Shown piece by piece: positions 35,446 to 48,939 of a stretch of DNA of 64,000 nucleotides (within the stretch, counting starts at the first letter, position 1; each line of letters starts with the position of its first letter). The notes under the pieces were generated by a model. The model did no database searches. It saw only the letters and a list, made by a program, of their open reading frames with translations, and was not told the origin of the DNA. A program made the translations under genes and the position numbers. The DNA is taken from the NCBI RefSeq assembly GCF_026230105.1, contig NC_079476.1, positions 26,464,559 through 26,528,558 on the forward strand, given 5' to 3'. The stretch comes from Diorhabda sublineata (taxonomy: Eukaryota; Arthropoda; Insecta; Coleoptera; Chrysomelidae).

Positions 35446-38400
35446 TTGTATTATTTCGTTTTTGTATAAATTTGTAGAGTCCTGTTAAACTTTTTTGTAA
35501 ATTGTCTTATAATTTTATCATTATTATCATCCGATATGATTTGTTTTAAAAATTGCGTTCGTATCTTAAATAAATTCTTTCCAGTTGAATTATATTTATG
35601 CATAGATTATTTTTTTAATGAAAGATCACATTTTTTTCTTTGCTTTTTCAGAACTACATTTTTGTAACCGTTAACTTAGTAATTTACTCACCAAAATGAT
35701 GCATAAATGTCAAATTGTACTATTTTTGATCCACATAACTTGTCATTAACCTGCGATGTATATAAAAGTAATTAAATGACTCATTAACCCAAAAATAAAC
35801 TCGAGATTAGTTCCTGCTCTAGATTTTGATCGAGGAAAAACCAAAGTGGTTTAAATTACTTCAGTATTCATATTTAAAAGGAGTGTTACTCTTCAATATG
35901 ACACTCAAATTGATACAATATTTAAATAATTTATTTGTCGAAATTCCATAGATAATGTTAAAGATTGTAAATTCGGCAACCGCGCTTCACGCGTCCGGGA
36001 CGTTCAATTAGGCTTTACAGCGGAGGTGGGTTTCATTGCGGTTTAATATTTTGTCATTGAAAATTTATTTTCCGTCGTAGTTTGCGGCATTTTTTCATTA
36101 TTTCGAGAGGGCCGTCTTACGAGACCCCAGAGCAAATTTTTGATCTTTTAAATAACAATTTTTCGGGAAAGGGGCCGCTTTTAATCTACTTAATACTGAT
36201 TTATGTGGTGGAAAATAAGGACTCATAACCTGATGATATAAATTCGGGGTAGTAATTTATTCTTTTAAGTAAAGAGATAACCTATAGGGTGAAACAAATT
36301 TTTTTTAACTTCAAACTTTCACCAATACGTTATTCGCTATTCGTTAGCCTTTTTCTAATAAATAAACTTATTATATCCATATACAGTATGATTCAATAAA
36401 AAATGTCATTGTTTCACAGACAAAACCTTGTATAAATTGTATACGAGGTGTGGTTAATAAGCTAAAAATTAATAACTGTCAGATGCTTAGCCTGGAGCTG
36501 TCAGATGTCATAATTCCATCAGATACACAAAACTTTTCAATCGAATGGACCTTTGTTTGCGGTAATTATTTTTTATCTAATCCTTACAACATTTGAATAC
36601 CAAAATTAGTTGTAAGACATTTTCTATTATTAAACTTTCTCCAGAAAACTTACCAAAATTTCTATTATAGACATTATTTTCTTGATTATATTTTAATTGC
36701 AGCAATATTTGTATGAAAACTATCGTTATTAATACCCAATTCATCAAATATTGAAAAGTAATTTCCTCTTAATGATATTGTTTAATATTGATTTCGAGTT
36801 GGGACATGGTTAATAATACTTTCCACGGTACTTTCAATCTCCTATTCAATGTCAAGCTATTGATAAAACTTGATATTTTACAAAATCAGTAAATTCATTT
36901 CCCTCGTTATTTTCCAATGGTATATTTAATATTTTTTATGGTTAAATACCAAGAAAAACAGTCAAAAATACATCAAATTTATCATAAGATACCGTTTCGA
37001 TTTTACCTTGACAATACGAAATAGAAATTTGTGTTTGGTGAGCAAAAACTTTTTGAGCGATAACTTAGATCAAAGATTTCCCTCTTAGAACTAATTTTTT
37101 CACTCAATTCTGATCCATGATCATCGACCTACTTATTTCGTGGTGTCTTTCCCTCATTTCCCATGACATATTTCACCGTTTTCAATCTGTATTTCTGGCC
37201 ATTTTCATTCGAGTAGATTCCTTCTGATTGGTTTACCAACTTTTTCCTGAAAATCTTCCTTATTTTTTATAGTAGCTCAAATCTTCTATATTTTATTATA
37301 TTTTAGTTTGCATCAATATTTGAAACTTGGTCAATCGAATGTCATTTCGATCTATTAGTGAACTGGAACTGGAAAACGAAGCGTCGAATATTCTTTCATT
37401 CACATTTCCGTTTTGTTTTTAATTCATTTTTTATTATATTGGTATCAATTGCCATCAAGCTATTTGTATCTAACTCATCGTTAAATTCATAAGTATAGCT
37501 TACTAATATAATGTTGTATATTGTTGTATATGACAGAAAATCTAATTGTATGACTTTGGTTCCCGATTCGTTTAGTTTAGAAATATATTTATACTCTAGA
37601 CAATGAATCTGGAGCCCTCGAAATTCTAGAAAATAGTTAGAAAAGACAATGCAATGGATATTAACTGATTTAATAACTTGATGGATAGACTACAGGTTTT
37701 AAAGGACTTTCTGATCTAACAGCCTAAAAATTTCGTGCAAATTATATGAAAAATTAAATTAAATGTACAAGAAATCGATTAAGAAGACTTGGGCTTAAAA
37801 CCTCCTTTAAATTTTCAAATTACAACAATTGTTTAGACAGAAAATGCCCTTAATTTGTCATCATCCATTTTTTTTGAAAAAAAAAAGGTTATGATTATCA
37901 AAACGTTTTATTTCTACGTAAGTACTGTATATTTCTCAATTACAGGATGTTCAAGGACTTCGAAAGTGAGTAGATGACGCTAAAATAATAATATAACTTT
38001 TTAATTTCTGAGTTATAGGCGTTTAAAGCTGCGAAATTCATTTATAAGTATATTTTATAAATTATAAATCCCAATATTTCGAATTTTTGATAGATGATTA
38101 CATTTGTACATTTAATATGTTTAAAGGAATAAATAATTTTACATTATCATCTGTAGGACAGGGACGGCTTATCAATCTGTAACTTTTACAGGGAAGGTTC
38201 AAATCGTTGAAATTTATGGTTTAGTAGATTTGTTCGTTCGCCATAAAGAGACATTCCGAAGAAAAATATTATAAATTGATATTATAAATATTAACAGTTT
38301 TTATTAACTGTTTTTTCAATCAAATATATTATATACACTGACAAAAATCGTTTGTTATTTCTGATGATAAATTGTGTTTGGATTTGCGAGGCGTTGTCAT

Positions 38401-40574
38401 ATTTTTCTATCTCGACATATTTTCAAAATCCCACGTTGTATATTTATTATAGATTAAAAATAACAATGTTGATATAACGTGTAGAAGCTTCGTTAAACAC
38501 ATTTTACATGAATAACCGTCCACCTTAATTATTCAGAACATAAAAATCGGTTCCGTTATATTTTATAATTAATAGTGTTAATGTGAGGTCGCTGTCAAAA
38601 AAAAGGCAATTAGAATTTATTTTTATACGTGTATTTTGACTGAATTTCGAAACAAAACAAAAATCGACATCGTGAGCGAAAAAATCGACTCAAGTTTTAA
38701 CTTTACGAAAAGAAAACATTGAAAAAAGATTATAACTAACAGTAAATATGATATAAGCTAAAGTTCGTCAAAATAATAATTTGTTTCAACTTATTATGAA
38801 CCTATTAATATTTTATTTACTGTTTTCTGTAAATCACACCAACGATGTGCTGATAATGAATCGGTTATCTCTTTCAACTAAAATTAGGCAACTTACAATG
38901 ATTCATAGTGTCAAGTGTGTTGCATATCTAGTAATAAATATGAATAAAACTAATACTGAATCTGATTGGAATCAATTTAGCTTAATTATGACTTAAATAA
39001 TTGTCTCAAATATTTTATTTTATATATTTTGTATTTTATCTAATAGTGTTAGTAGATTTTCTGTTAATGTCAAATTTTTTGACTTATAACGTCATCAGGT
39101 AATATTTTAGATGTTGATACAAGATTTAGCGGGTACCTGACAATACAAATAATACAAAATTTGTAATAATTGCATGACAGTATTGTCTTCCGGCCAACTG
39201 TATCTGTGGAAATAAACTAGTAAATCAATAAATTTGAAGCTAGTAAGCAATCGAAGCTACACTAGATTCTAAATCTTCCATCTCTTCTTATAGTACTAAA
39301 AACCTTGTCCCTAAATAATGACCAAACCTAGAAGATACTTCAGGATGTTTAATTTTGAGAAAAATTTTCTTTATAAGCTATTGAAGACGAAAATACAATA
39401 AAAGAAACGAACAGAATCTAAAGCAGCTGACAGAACTGGAAAAGGATTGTATTAGCCCAGAACCAAATACTCTGAAAGCACGGGCCTTACCTAACCAAGC
39501 GTTTTTCAACCATTGGATCTTTAACCTCCAATATCTTATAGTCCAAATTCGTTTGGGATTGCCCAGAAATGGATTCCAGGTCGCACCAAATTGGACACTT
39601 CAGGACGCTAGATGAAATAGAAGCTACACCATTCCACATTCTCTATTTTCAACTGGAATTAACGGATCAGCTGTAAAAACTGGGTTTTTCCTATAGAATT
39701 AGACTAAAAATCGGGAATATCTTCTAAAATGCCAGTTTCATTAAGTTTCTTCGCACTTTGAGACAATATAGAATTATGAAGAATTCCGTCAGGATATACA
39801 TCATTAAATAAATCGACGGTATCTTTTACGTTTACTAAATTATGAAATGGTTAATAGAATTTCAAATATTTCGTGTAATCCATTAGTGAGATTCGTGGTG
39901 TTCGGATTCATTGTTAAAACTATATTAGGTTAAATAATGGCAATAACTTCCGTATCCGTTTGAAGTGATACGTCACATATTTATTTTAACCCTACGTCTT
40001 ATCCTAAACTAATTCTATAGAGAGAATTTGTGTCATATTCCTAAAAATGAGATGGAAACAAATCCGAATAGGAAAATTCCATTTTGAATTTTACATGTTT
40101 CATGAATAAAACACGTGTTTGTTATTTTTCCTGTTACAATAGTCAATTTCCGGTTAATCGCCTAGTTCGTGTAATCTAGTTAGAAATGGCATGTACTAGA
40201 CTGTATGAATTTGAACACGTGATATTCGTATAAGGGTGAGTTTTATGCAGCGTAAACGCATTTATAAGATTTTTACGAATATTTAAAATTATATCACGTA
40301 GTACTCTAAAATATTTTTACGTTGCAGCTAAAATAAAGACTTTTGTATCTTATTTTTACTTTTCCATCTTGGAACGAAGGCGGTTAAGTGCACAGGATGA
40401 TGAAAACAGCCCTAATGAACTTTTATAGCGTTAAATACAAATAATTTCCACCCCTTAAACATTTTTACACAATTTCTAATATTGCGATTAACAAAAACAA
40501 TTACAAAAAAGGCCTTAAATTTTTTTATTTTACATTGAGACGAATTTTTTCGATGTCAAGACCTTGCCTGTAGA
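35446..40574. other. 5.1 kb without a recognisable gene
   Basis: Mostly AT-rich. A GC-richer stretch at about 35970-36180 (cgcgcttcacgcgtccggg and following) stands out. A possible mariner end (tacgaggtgtggttaata) lies at about 36441. The 39440-39700 stretch is less AT-rich and has a repeat-like look, but no domain could be named. Confidence 0.45.
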
Positions 40575-40886
40575 TGGAAAGGGTCTTTGGCTTCTTTGGA
40601 GCCGAATCTCCCTTTTCATTCCATTGTTTCCACTGTTCTTTTGTTTCTAATGTTTCCTACTACCCCTTTGTGGATCTTCTTCAACATATCTGGAGCCTTC
40701 AACTCATTTAGTCGACCCCTGCGATGCTGGCTTTCGATGGTCGTACGGCCTTGGTTAAAATCTGCTACCCAATAGGAAAAGTCTCACCAAAAGTACAATC
40801 TAGTCTAGCTTGGTTGAGCTAAGGACTTTCTAATCCAGTATCGCCATCTTTAGGCCAAGCCAAGTATTTCTAGAACCATCCTAGTA
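40575..40886 (-). mobile_element. mariner 5' end with HTH fragment
   Basis: From 40886 leftwards on the minus strand: a terminal-repeat-like tactaggatggttctagaa, then a cctaaagatggcg block equivalent to the 5' region of the 35-kb and 60-kb copies. This leads to YWVADFNQGRTTIESQHRRG, then RLNELKAPDMLKKIHK. It matches YWVAEFKRGRTS.EDE.RSGRP.EVTTPEM..KIH in mariners. The remainder of the element is absent or unrecognisable. Confidence 0.75.
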
Positions 40887-40903
40887 TGTTCATTCCAATT
40901 ATA

Positions 40904-41129
40904 TTTCATACAGGGTGTTTTAAACCTCGCCGTCAACATAAACACTTTAATTCATCTATGAGTTGTAACATCCTGTATTTTATTACATTTTCCACTGTAT
41001 ATTTTGGTTTATTCCTTTAATATAAACTTTCCCTTCTTATAAATCCAACTAATTTCAAGATATTCCATTATGTTAATTGTTGTTAATTATTTTATCGTCA
41101 ATCTAAAGTTTAAAACACTCTGTATGGAA
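40904..41129. mobile_element. MITE-like element, about 226 bp, inverted ends
   Basis: Left end tttcatacagggtgttttaa (40904 on) is matched by the reverse complement of 41108-41129 with about two mismatches over 22 bp; similarity continues weakly outside, into an AT-rich palindromic flank. No coding content. The acagggtg end motif is shared with the element at 53.3 kb. Confidence 0.65.
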
Positions 41130-43194
41130 TATTAATGAGTTGAACATGTAAAATAAAAAAAGTCGACGTTGCCACAACGTTGTATTTGTACTAAACATCA
41201 TCGTAAACCCACAGTTTTATAATTCGTGTAACCTATAATACTTGAAATCAAAACTTTTCGCTCAACATCCCGTGTATATCAAAAAAAAACGATCGAAATA
41301 CGCATGTCCACTTACTGGAACACGTTGTAAAACCGTAGTAAATCTCCCCCCAAGGTGTAACGCTATTCAATACCGGAAGACTTGATTAGAAGGTACACGA
41401 TAGGGGTGACATTATACACATCGAGATACAAGTGGAGCCATGTATGTACCCCCACCGTAAATTGCCTAGTGTCAATCACCAATGAATGATATAATTAGAA
41501 CACAATCAATCATCAAGTAGCTCTCGCAATTATGGACGTGCTATTTTGATCAATTACCGGCTACTGCTTTATTAAAAATAACGAATAGTTTGACACTATG
41601 TTAGTTAAACTTTTAACGAGTCTTAACTATATAAGAATAATTAGGTTATTTATTAAATTATGTCAAATCGTGAACAAAAAAAATAGAAATCGAATATAAA
41701 AATATAACAGTTCATAGAATATTAAATCCATGAAGAATGAAGAAATTGTGTGAAAATTGTGTCAACTGTCATCAGTTAAATGTCACTTGTATAATATGCC
41801 AGCAGTCATTTGTCATACGCTCTTCAATACTAAAAAATTATATTACAAAACACGACGAAAATAAACCAGAGCCATTGCACTGGTACCTGTGTGCAAATAA
41901 GGGTTTTAGCGTCCCTTAAGGGATTTTGGATAAGGTTTTTGAGTAGGTGCTTGAAATAGAGTAAAAAATGAAATTTAAGAGTCGTATTTATTTGGAATAT
42001 CGAAATATATTGGAAAAATTTCAAAGCTACGAATACAGGTAATATCAGAAGAATTCTTTGCGAAATGTTTATATTTGGATTAAAGATTAAATACTTGTCA
42101 TGGGTAATGAAAGCTTTCGATTTCTTTTATATAATCTCCAGTTATCTAATTTTACTTCTTCAAATATCTTCTGCAATTTCGTCCCTATCACATATTTTAT
42201 TTCGCGTATTTCCACTCGATTCTTCATTTTTTTCTTCATTGTTTAAGTTTATGATGAATAGACCTGGTGATCATACAATTATTTCATACGCTCCGATTTT
42301 GATTAACCAAAAAAGATTTTTTGCTCTTGGTTTCTTCTTTATCGATTTGATCTCCATCATCCTTATCTATTTTTCCAACTCATCTTTTGTATCTTCTTCT
42401 CTACAATGATTTTAGTTAGAGAGACATTTTGTATGGACCTTTGGCTAGTTATTTTATCGGTTGATCTTCATGTTTTTCATTATACAATATACATATATGG
42501 AACGCCATATCACTACAAATTACATTGTGATTGCTTTTGTAGCGATTTTTCCCTGGAATTTCGTGAGCATCAAAGCAACAACCGCGGACTGCAGTTATCA
42601 GTATTGCTCAAAGCGAACTAATTACTTGGGAAAACAAATAGTCGGCGTTTCCCTTTTATTTAGACAACATAATTTGATAATGTGCAAGCTAGTCATTAAA
42701 GAAAATTGAGATCGAAGAGATATTTGATAAAATCAACGCGAAATATAATACAAATATAAATCCATTCATATCCAGATCTTCTTGTCATTTTTCTAAACTA
42801 TTTCATCCATTTTCTTCATCTCTGTACTATGTAGTTAAATCTCTAGACTACCAATTCCTTCTTCTGTTTTCCACTGGTGTTTTCTCGTTAAACTCGTTGT
42901 TTTTATTTTTATATTTCAATCCAATTGATATGCTTGTAATTTTTTTTTCATTTTCCGATGAAAACAAAAACTTCATTGTGGATTTGAAGCTGAAGAAATT
43001 ACTGTCTATATCGTTTTTGAACCATAATGTATTATATCAGTTAGTACCACTTAGAAAACTCTCAAGAGCTTCGATTTATCTTTCGAATTTCCAGATGATC
43101 TGCACCAAAAGTACTGGTGGTAAAAAATATATATAGGAAGAGCCCAATATCTCACGTTTTATAGTAGGGTATTTTTGATCCAAAAAAATTTGGA
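41130..43194. other. no gene recognised
   Basis: A more balanced stretch at about 41330-41560, containing several caatca/gatcaat words, might be regulatory DNA. Open frames at 42065-42409 and 42406-42709 are T-rich and resemble no family I know. Confidence 0.4.
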
Positions 43195-43380
43195 ACGTAT
43201 ATGGAATATTCTAAAAGGCTACACTTCTACAGACCAACGACCATGATGTTGGATTTGCTGAATTCGAAGCGGATTCGTTTCGTACTATTAATCCATATTA
43301 TGGCGATTTATTTTACAATTATTTTGAAACTTAGTCTCATCAGTGCACAATATTCGTGAAAATATTTCAGGATTGTCGTG
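43195..43380 (-). mobile_element. Tc1/mariner-superfamily transposase scrap
   Basis: The minus strand reads FSRILCTDETKFQNNCKINR followed by HN, and, after a frame change, NPLRIQQIQHHGRWSVEV. This fits the insect transposase pattern .(I/V)LWTDE..F.NNG..NR.N..YW...NP.....Q.Q...WS.NVWCG, with the first catalytic Asp (TDE) intact. Only this part remains. Confidence 0.55.
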
Positions 43381-43717
43381 CCAATGTTAGAACTTTCCAT
43401 ACAAAATAAATTTTTAATTTCCGTTTGAGTGAAACAACCTTATAGAAGTTTAAAGGAAAATTCTCCCACTTTTTAACATATATCCGAACAGAAAAAGAGA
43501 TATTGACATAGGTTTTTTGTAATTTCAGTTTAATTTTGAAATATTTAATCAAAATTTTATGTTTTTATTTAAAATTGTTAAGAGTAATCACGCTATCTAA
43601 AATATAAGAAACAACGCCCTCTAGCTTTCACGTTGTTAATTTAATTGCTTTGAATTTATATGTTTTGTATTGATAGGTAAAAGCATTTTCGAACAACATT
43701 AAATTTATGAAAATCGG

Positions 43718-46047
43718 TTTAGTAAAACCGAACTTACAAGCATTTTCTTCAGAACATGTTTCCCATTCTCCCCCATCTCTTATTTGGAGATATATACTAA
43801 ACCTCGTGAAACAAAAAAAGCGCAGAATTTGTAGAAGAATCGATTATAAAACATAAAATGACACTTAATTGAGTGAATTTTAAAAAATTTTGAGTTTTAT
43901 TTCATATTTTCAAATACGTTCTCTATTGGGGGATCTAAAATTTTTTAAAATAAGGTGCGGTCGTTTTTATTTGCCTACCCTGTACATCAAGAACAGAACC
44001 ATGCAGTTTTATGGTATTTTGAACGATCCAAATAAACAAATTAGGATTTCTGATGAAGTTAGTAAAATCGAACTTACAAGCATTTTTTTCAGAACATGTT
44101 TCCCACTCTCCCCCATCTCTTATTTGGAGATATACACTAAACCTCGTGAAACAAAAAAGTGCAGAATTTGTGGGAGAATCGATTATAAAACATAAAATGA
44201 CACTTAATTGAGTGAATTTTAAAAAATTTTGAGTTTTATTTCATATTTTCAAATACGTTCTCTATTGAGGGATCTAAAATTTTTTAAAATGAGGTGCGGT
44301 CGTTTTTATTTGCCTACCCTGTACATCAAGAACAGAACCATGGAGTTTTATGGTATTTTGAACGATTCAAATAAACAAATTAGGATTTCTGATGAAGTTA
44401 GTAAAATCGAACTTACAAGCATTTTTTTCAGAACATGTTTCCCACTCTCCCCCATCTCTTATTTGGAGATATATACTAAACCTCGTGAAACAAAAAAGTG
44501 CAGAATTTGTGGGAGAATCGATCATAAAACATAAAATGACACTTAATTGAGTGAATTTTAAAAAATTTTGAGTTTTATTTCATATTTTCAAATACGTTCT
44601 CTATTGGGGGATCTAAAATTTTTTAAAATAAGGTGCGGTCGTTTTTATTTGCCTACCCTGTATATCAAGAACAGAACCATGGAGTTTTATGGTATTTTGA
44701 ACGATTCAAATAAACAAATTAGGATTTCTGATGAAGTTAGTAAAATCGAACTTACAAGCATTTTTTTCAGAACATGTTTCCCACTCTCCCCCATCTCTTA
44801 TTTGGAGATATACACTAAACCTCGTGAAACAAAAAAGTGCAGAATTTGTGGGAGAATCGATTATAAAACATAAAATGACACTTAATTGAGTGAATTTTAA
44901 AAAATTTTGAGTTTTATTTCATATTTTCAAATACGTTCTCTATTGGGGGATCTAAAATTTTTTAAAATAAGGTGCGGTCGTTTTTATTTGCCTACCCTGT
45001 ACATCAAGAACAGAACCATGCAGTTTTATGGTATTTTGAACGATCCAAATAAACAAATTAGGATTTCTGATGAAGTTAGTAAAATCGAACTTACAAGCAT
45101 TTTTTTCAGAACATGTTTCCCACTCTCCCCCATCTCTTATTTGGAGATATACACTAAACCTCGTGAAACAAAAAAGTGCAGAATTTGTGGGAGAATCGAT
45201 TATAAAACATAAAATGACACTTAATTGAGTGAATTTTAAAAAATTTTGAGTTTTATTTCATATTTTCAAATACGTTCTCTATTGGGGGATCTAAAATTTT
45301 TTAAAATAAGGTGCGGTCGTTTTTATTTGCCTACCCTGTACATCAAGAACAGAACCATGGAGTTTTATGGTATTTTGAACGATTCAAATAAACAAATTAG
45401 GATTTCTGATGAAGTTAGTAAAATCGAACTTACAAGCATTTTCTTCAGAACATGTTTCCCACTCTCCCCCATCTCTTATTTGGAGATATACACTAAACCT
45501 CGTGAAACAAAAAAGTGCAGAATTTGTGGGAGAATCGATTATAAAACATAAAATGACACTTAATTGGGTGAATTTTAAAAAATTTTGAGTTTTATTTCAT
45601 ATTTTCAAATACGTTCTCTATTGGGGGATCTAAAATTTTTTAAAATAAGGTGCGGTCGTTTTTATTTGCCTACCCTGTACATCAAGAACAGAACCATGGA
45701 GTTTTATGGTATTTTGAACGATTCAAATAAACAAATTAGGATTTCTGATGAAGTTAGTAAAATCGAACTTACAAGCATTTTTTTCAGAACATGTTTCCCA
45801 CTCTCCCCCATCTCTTATTTGGAGATATACACTAAACCTCGTGAAACAAAAAAGTGCAGAATTTGTGGGAAAATCGATTATAAAACATAAAATGACACTT
45901 AATTGAGTGAATTTTAAAAAATTTTGAGTTTTATTTCATATTTTCAAATACGTTCTCTAGTGGGGGATCCAAAGTTTTGAAAATGAGGTATCTTGTATAT
46001 CAAGAACTGAACCATGCAGTTTTATAGTATTTTGCATGATTCAAATA
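43718..46047 (+). repeat. satellite array, six complete 339-bp monomers with a conserved 101-codon frame
   Basis: Monomers start at 43890, 44229, 44568, 44907, 45246 and 45585 (period exactly 339 bp = 113 codons), with partial monomers at both ends. Each complete monomer holds an open frame of 101 codons beginning MSFISYFQIRSLL and ending CRICGRIDYKT or a close variant. Variants define a trimer: MQF/MEF runs Q,E,E,Q,E,E, with Q again in the trailing partial copy, and NDP/NDS follows it. Monomers 1 and 4 encode identical peptides. I recognise no domain. Most monomer differences change the peptide, which argues against selection on a protein. The unit contains an acagggta-type word (minus strand) common at ends of repeats in this window. 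Confidence 0.95.
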
Positions 46048-46899
46048 TTAACTTTTTGTTGTATAGAAAGAAGCGTATTAATATGAACTTCTGAATCAGT
46101 GAAAAAGAAAGTTCTATATACGTTTTTTTTCTCTCAACGCCCGGACTGAATTGGCCCTATCTATCTCGCAATTACCGACTCTTGGAATGGTATTAAATTC
46201 CACCGAATCAATTTAAACAAAAGGCTATCGAGGACGTCGACTTTTTCGACTTTTATCATTGTTCGAACAGGATATCTCCAGTATTCCAATTCGAACTCTG
46301 ATATTTAAAAATCGAGATTATTATAGCCATTCATCACGGATATCGCGCTGGTAGGGAGTATTTTTTTCTTGTAATTTGTTTTAATACCGATTAAGAGTGT
46401 CGGGGAACTTTTTTTTATCCAGATCAATGATTTTTAATTTCGAATATTGCCGAGATATTAATTTTTCGACTTATCTGATATTGGATCACACAGATAACTG
46501 ATAAATAATGACGGATCTTTGCATCTTCTGGTATACCATAAATAACGCTAGTTCGTTTTTACATAACGATTAAGTTTAATATCTCCTTGTATATTCCAAA
46601 TATGTGGATTTCTTCTAAAACAACTCAATTTCTTTAAGGTCAATTGACTATGGTGGCTAAATTATTATTTTTGATGTATTCTAACTTTCGAATTATTTCA
46701 AAAACTCTTTACGCAGCTTCAAGAAATTCTTGGGAACTTTTTTATGTTAAAGAATAGATTTCTGCTTGTCAAGGGCTGGTCAGAATGTACTACATTTTCA
46801 TCTAATATATTCTATAGCCTTCTTTCTTTCGAATCCCTTCAACTATCACCAGGTATGGTCACCTGTAGTCCAAAACATGCCCAAACCATCACCAAGCCT
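46048..46899. other. no gene seen
   Basis: A moderately balanced stretch at 46130-46350 lies between two arrays; no domain recognised. Confidence 0.4.
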
Positions 46900-47520
46900 G
46901 GGAAACTTCATAATTTTATCACTACAATCCTTCCAAAAGCTCCAGTTTCACTTGATCTCATTTTCAAAACTTCCAAGGTATTTGGTCCAAAAAGTTTGTT
47001 CTTAAGTCTCAGTTAAACATCTCAAATTTTCACTCAATATTTTATTAAATTGACTCCAAATCTTCATAGCAATTTTTGGATTCTTTAGCCAACTGAAACT
47101 TCTCAATTTTATCACTATAATACTTTCAATAGCTCCAGTTCCATTTGATCTCATTTTCAAAACTTCCAAAAAGGTATTTGGTCCAAAAAGTTTGTTCTTA
47201 AGTCTCAGTTAAACATCTCAAATTTTCACTGAACACTTTATTAAATTGTCTCCAACTCTTCATACCAATTTTTGGATTCTTTAAACAACTGAAACTTCTT
47301 AAATTTATTACTACAATCCTTCCAAAAGCTCCAGTTCCGTTTAATCTCATTTTCAAAACTTCCAAAAAGGTATTTGGTCCAAAAAGTTTGTTCTTAAGTT
47401 TCAGTTAAATATCTCAAATTTTCACTCAACACTTTATTAAATTGTCTCCAACTCTTCATACCAATTTTTGGATTCTTTAGCCAACTGAAACTTCTTAATT
47501 TTATCACTACCTTCCAAAAC
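46900..47520 (+). repeat. tandem array, 196-bp monomers, about 3.2 copies
   Basis: The phrase aaagtttgttcttaagt recurs at 46991, 47187 and 47383 (period 196). The monomer also carries ttttggattctttagccaac and agctccagttcc. The first and last copies are truncated. Open frames over 46744-47016 are by-products. Confidence 0.9.
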
Positions 47521-48939
47521 TTCAGCGCCAAAGCTCCTGGTGGTTATAGGGTGGGCAAAACTGTTTGATGGGTAGTGTATATCTTTAATTTACAGGGTGA
47601 ATTAATCAAATAGTTTAGTTTTCTTTGGTTGGATGATATAAAGCAATTTGCTTTATCTCATCCAACAAATCCTTCAACCATTTTTTTATGGTTATTCAAA
47701 AATTATCACAAAATGATCACTTACTTTTGATTGGCCTTTTTTGGGGCTGCAGATATTTTGTTAAGTTCCAGAATATCCATCCATGTGATTCTCAAATCTG
47801 CAACAAACAACAGCAAGTTTAAGATGGTGTTTTCTTGTGAGAATATATTATTTATTCGAGTTCTTCGTGCCTTTATTAAAGTTTATACTGAAGACAATAA
47901 ATCAATATGTGCTAAAACAATGAATTAATTTTCTTATAGACCCCAGGACACTCTATGGAAATCCATTGATGATTCTATTTTCGAAATAGGTCTATCTATA
48001 GCTGGAGCTATATATTCTGGCGTGAATTCGACCTTTGTGGCTATACCGCACTTTTATTGCCCTTTGTTATCGAAGATAATTCCTTTATAATGCAAAATTT
48101 CTGAACAACTTTGAATATAATGAAGTTATAAACATATGGAGTTGTTTGAAGTTCTTACTTAATAGAGTTTCTCTGGAGTTGGATATGAAAGAGGGAACTA
48201 AAAACATATTATACAGAAAATGTGAATGAATGTGATTTGGTTTTTTGAAAAAAAAAATACCCTCGTTAACATCGAGAGAAAGCGCAAGGGTTTTCTTAAT
48301 AGAAAATTGTGAAAATATTTAGCAAACTGTCAATTTTCTTGCAGAAAATGTTATAGAAATATATGGATAATAGATTTTTCTATACAATTAACCTTTGAAT
48401 TAATATCTAGAAAAAATGGAAAAGTATTAGAATGAAACTAAGAAAAATGTTTTGAGAATTGAAATTTATTCATTTGAAAAATTTTTATTACGAAAAATTT
48501 TTTGTTCATTTGAATTGGAATCAGGAAAAAATTCACTGTGAAAAATCTAAAAACGTTACAAAATAGAAACTTGAATAAAAGATTGTTCTAAATTGGAATA
48601 TGAACAAAATATGGATATGGCGTTCAAAAAATATGAAAATTTCATACTACGAGACTCTTTTAATGGAAAATATGTTGTGAGAGTGTTTTAAAAACCAAGA
48701 AAAGTTGATTTTGGAAAGAACTACCCCCTTGGAATTGAAAAATTCCAACAAATGTTTCGAAAATATCGGGAAAATATCATGATTTCCAAGAAAAATTCTC
48801 TAAAATTGAAACATTAAGAAAATCGCTTGAATTCGAATGGAATTTTAAGAAAAAATATGTTTAATGATTTTTTCCTTATATAAAAACATTATTTTTTTAG
48901 GATTCAAATTCAATAGTGCCCTTATTTCATAAGTCATAA
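47521..48939. other. no gene seen
   Basis: Very AT-rich, especially 48220-48900, with many short gaaaaatttt-type words but no clear periodicity. Confidence 0.45.

Noticed and set aside
36441..36560. Possible mariner terminal repeat (tacgaggtgtggttaata)
   Set aside because: It resembles the end at 16431, but no transposase sequence or second end was found nearby, so it was not listed as an element.
38195..38262. Possible transposase HTH (KVQIVEIYGLVDLFVRHKET)
   Set aside because: The resemblance to insect transposase N-termini is loose and short, with no supporting sequence around it.
43718..46047. A CRISPR-like or gene-cluster reading of the regular 339-bp units
   Set aside because: There are no short repeats with unique spacers: the whole unit is repeated. 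The context is eukaryotic, and peptide differences between monomers look neutral.
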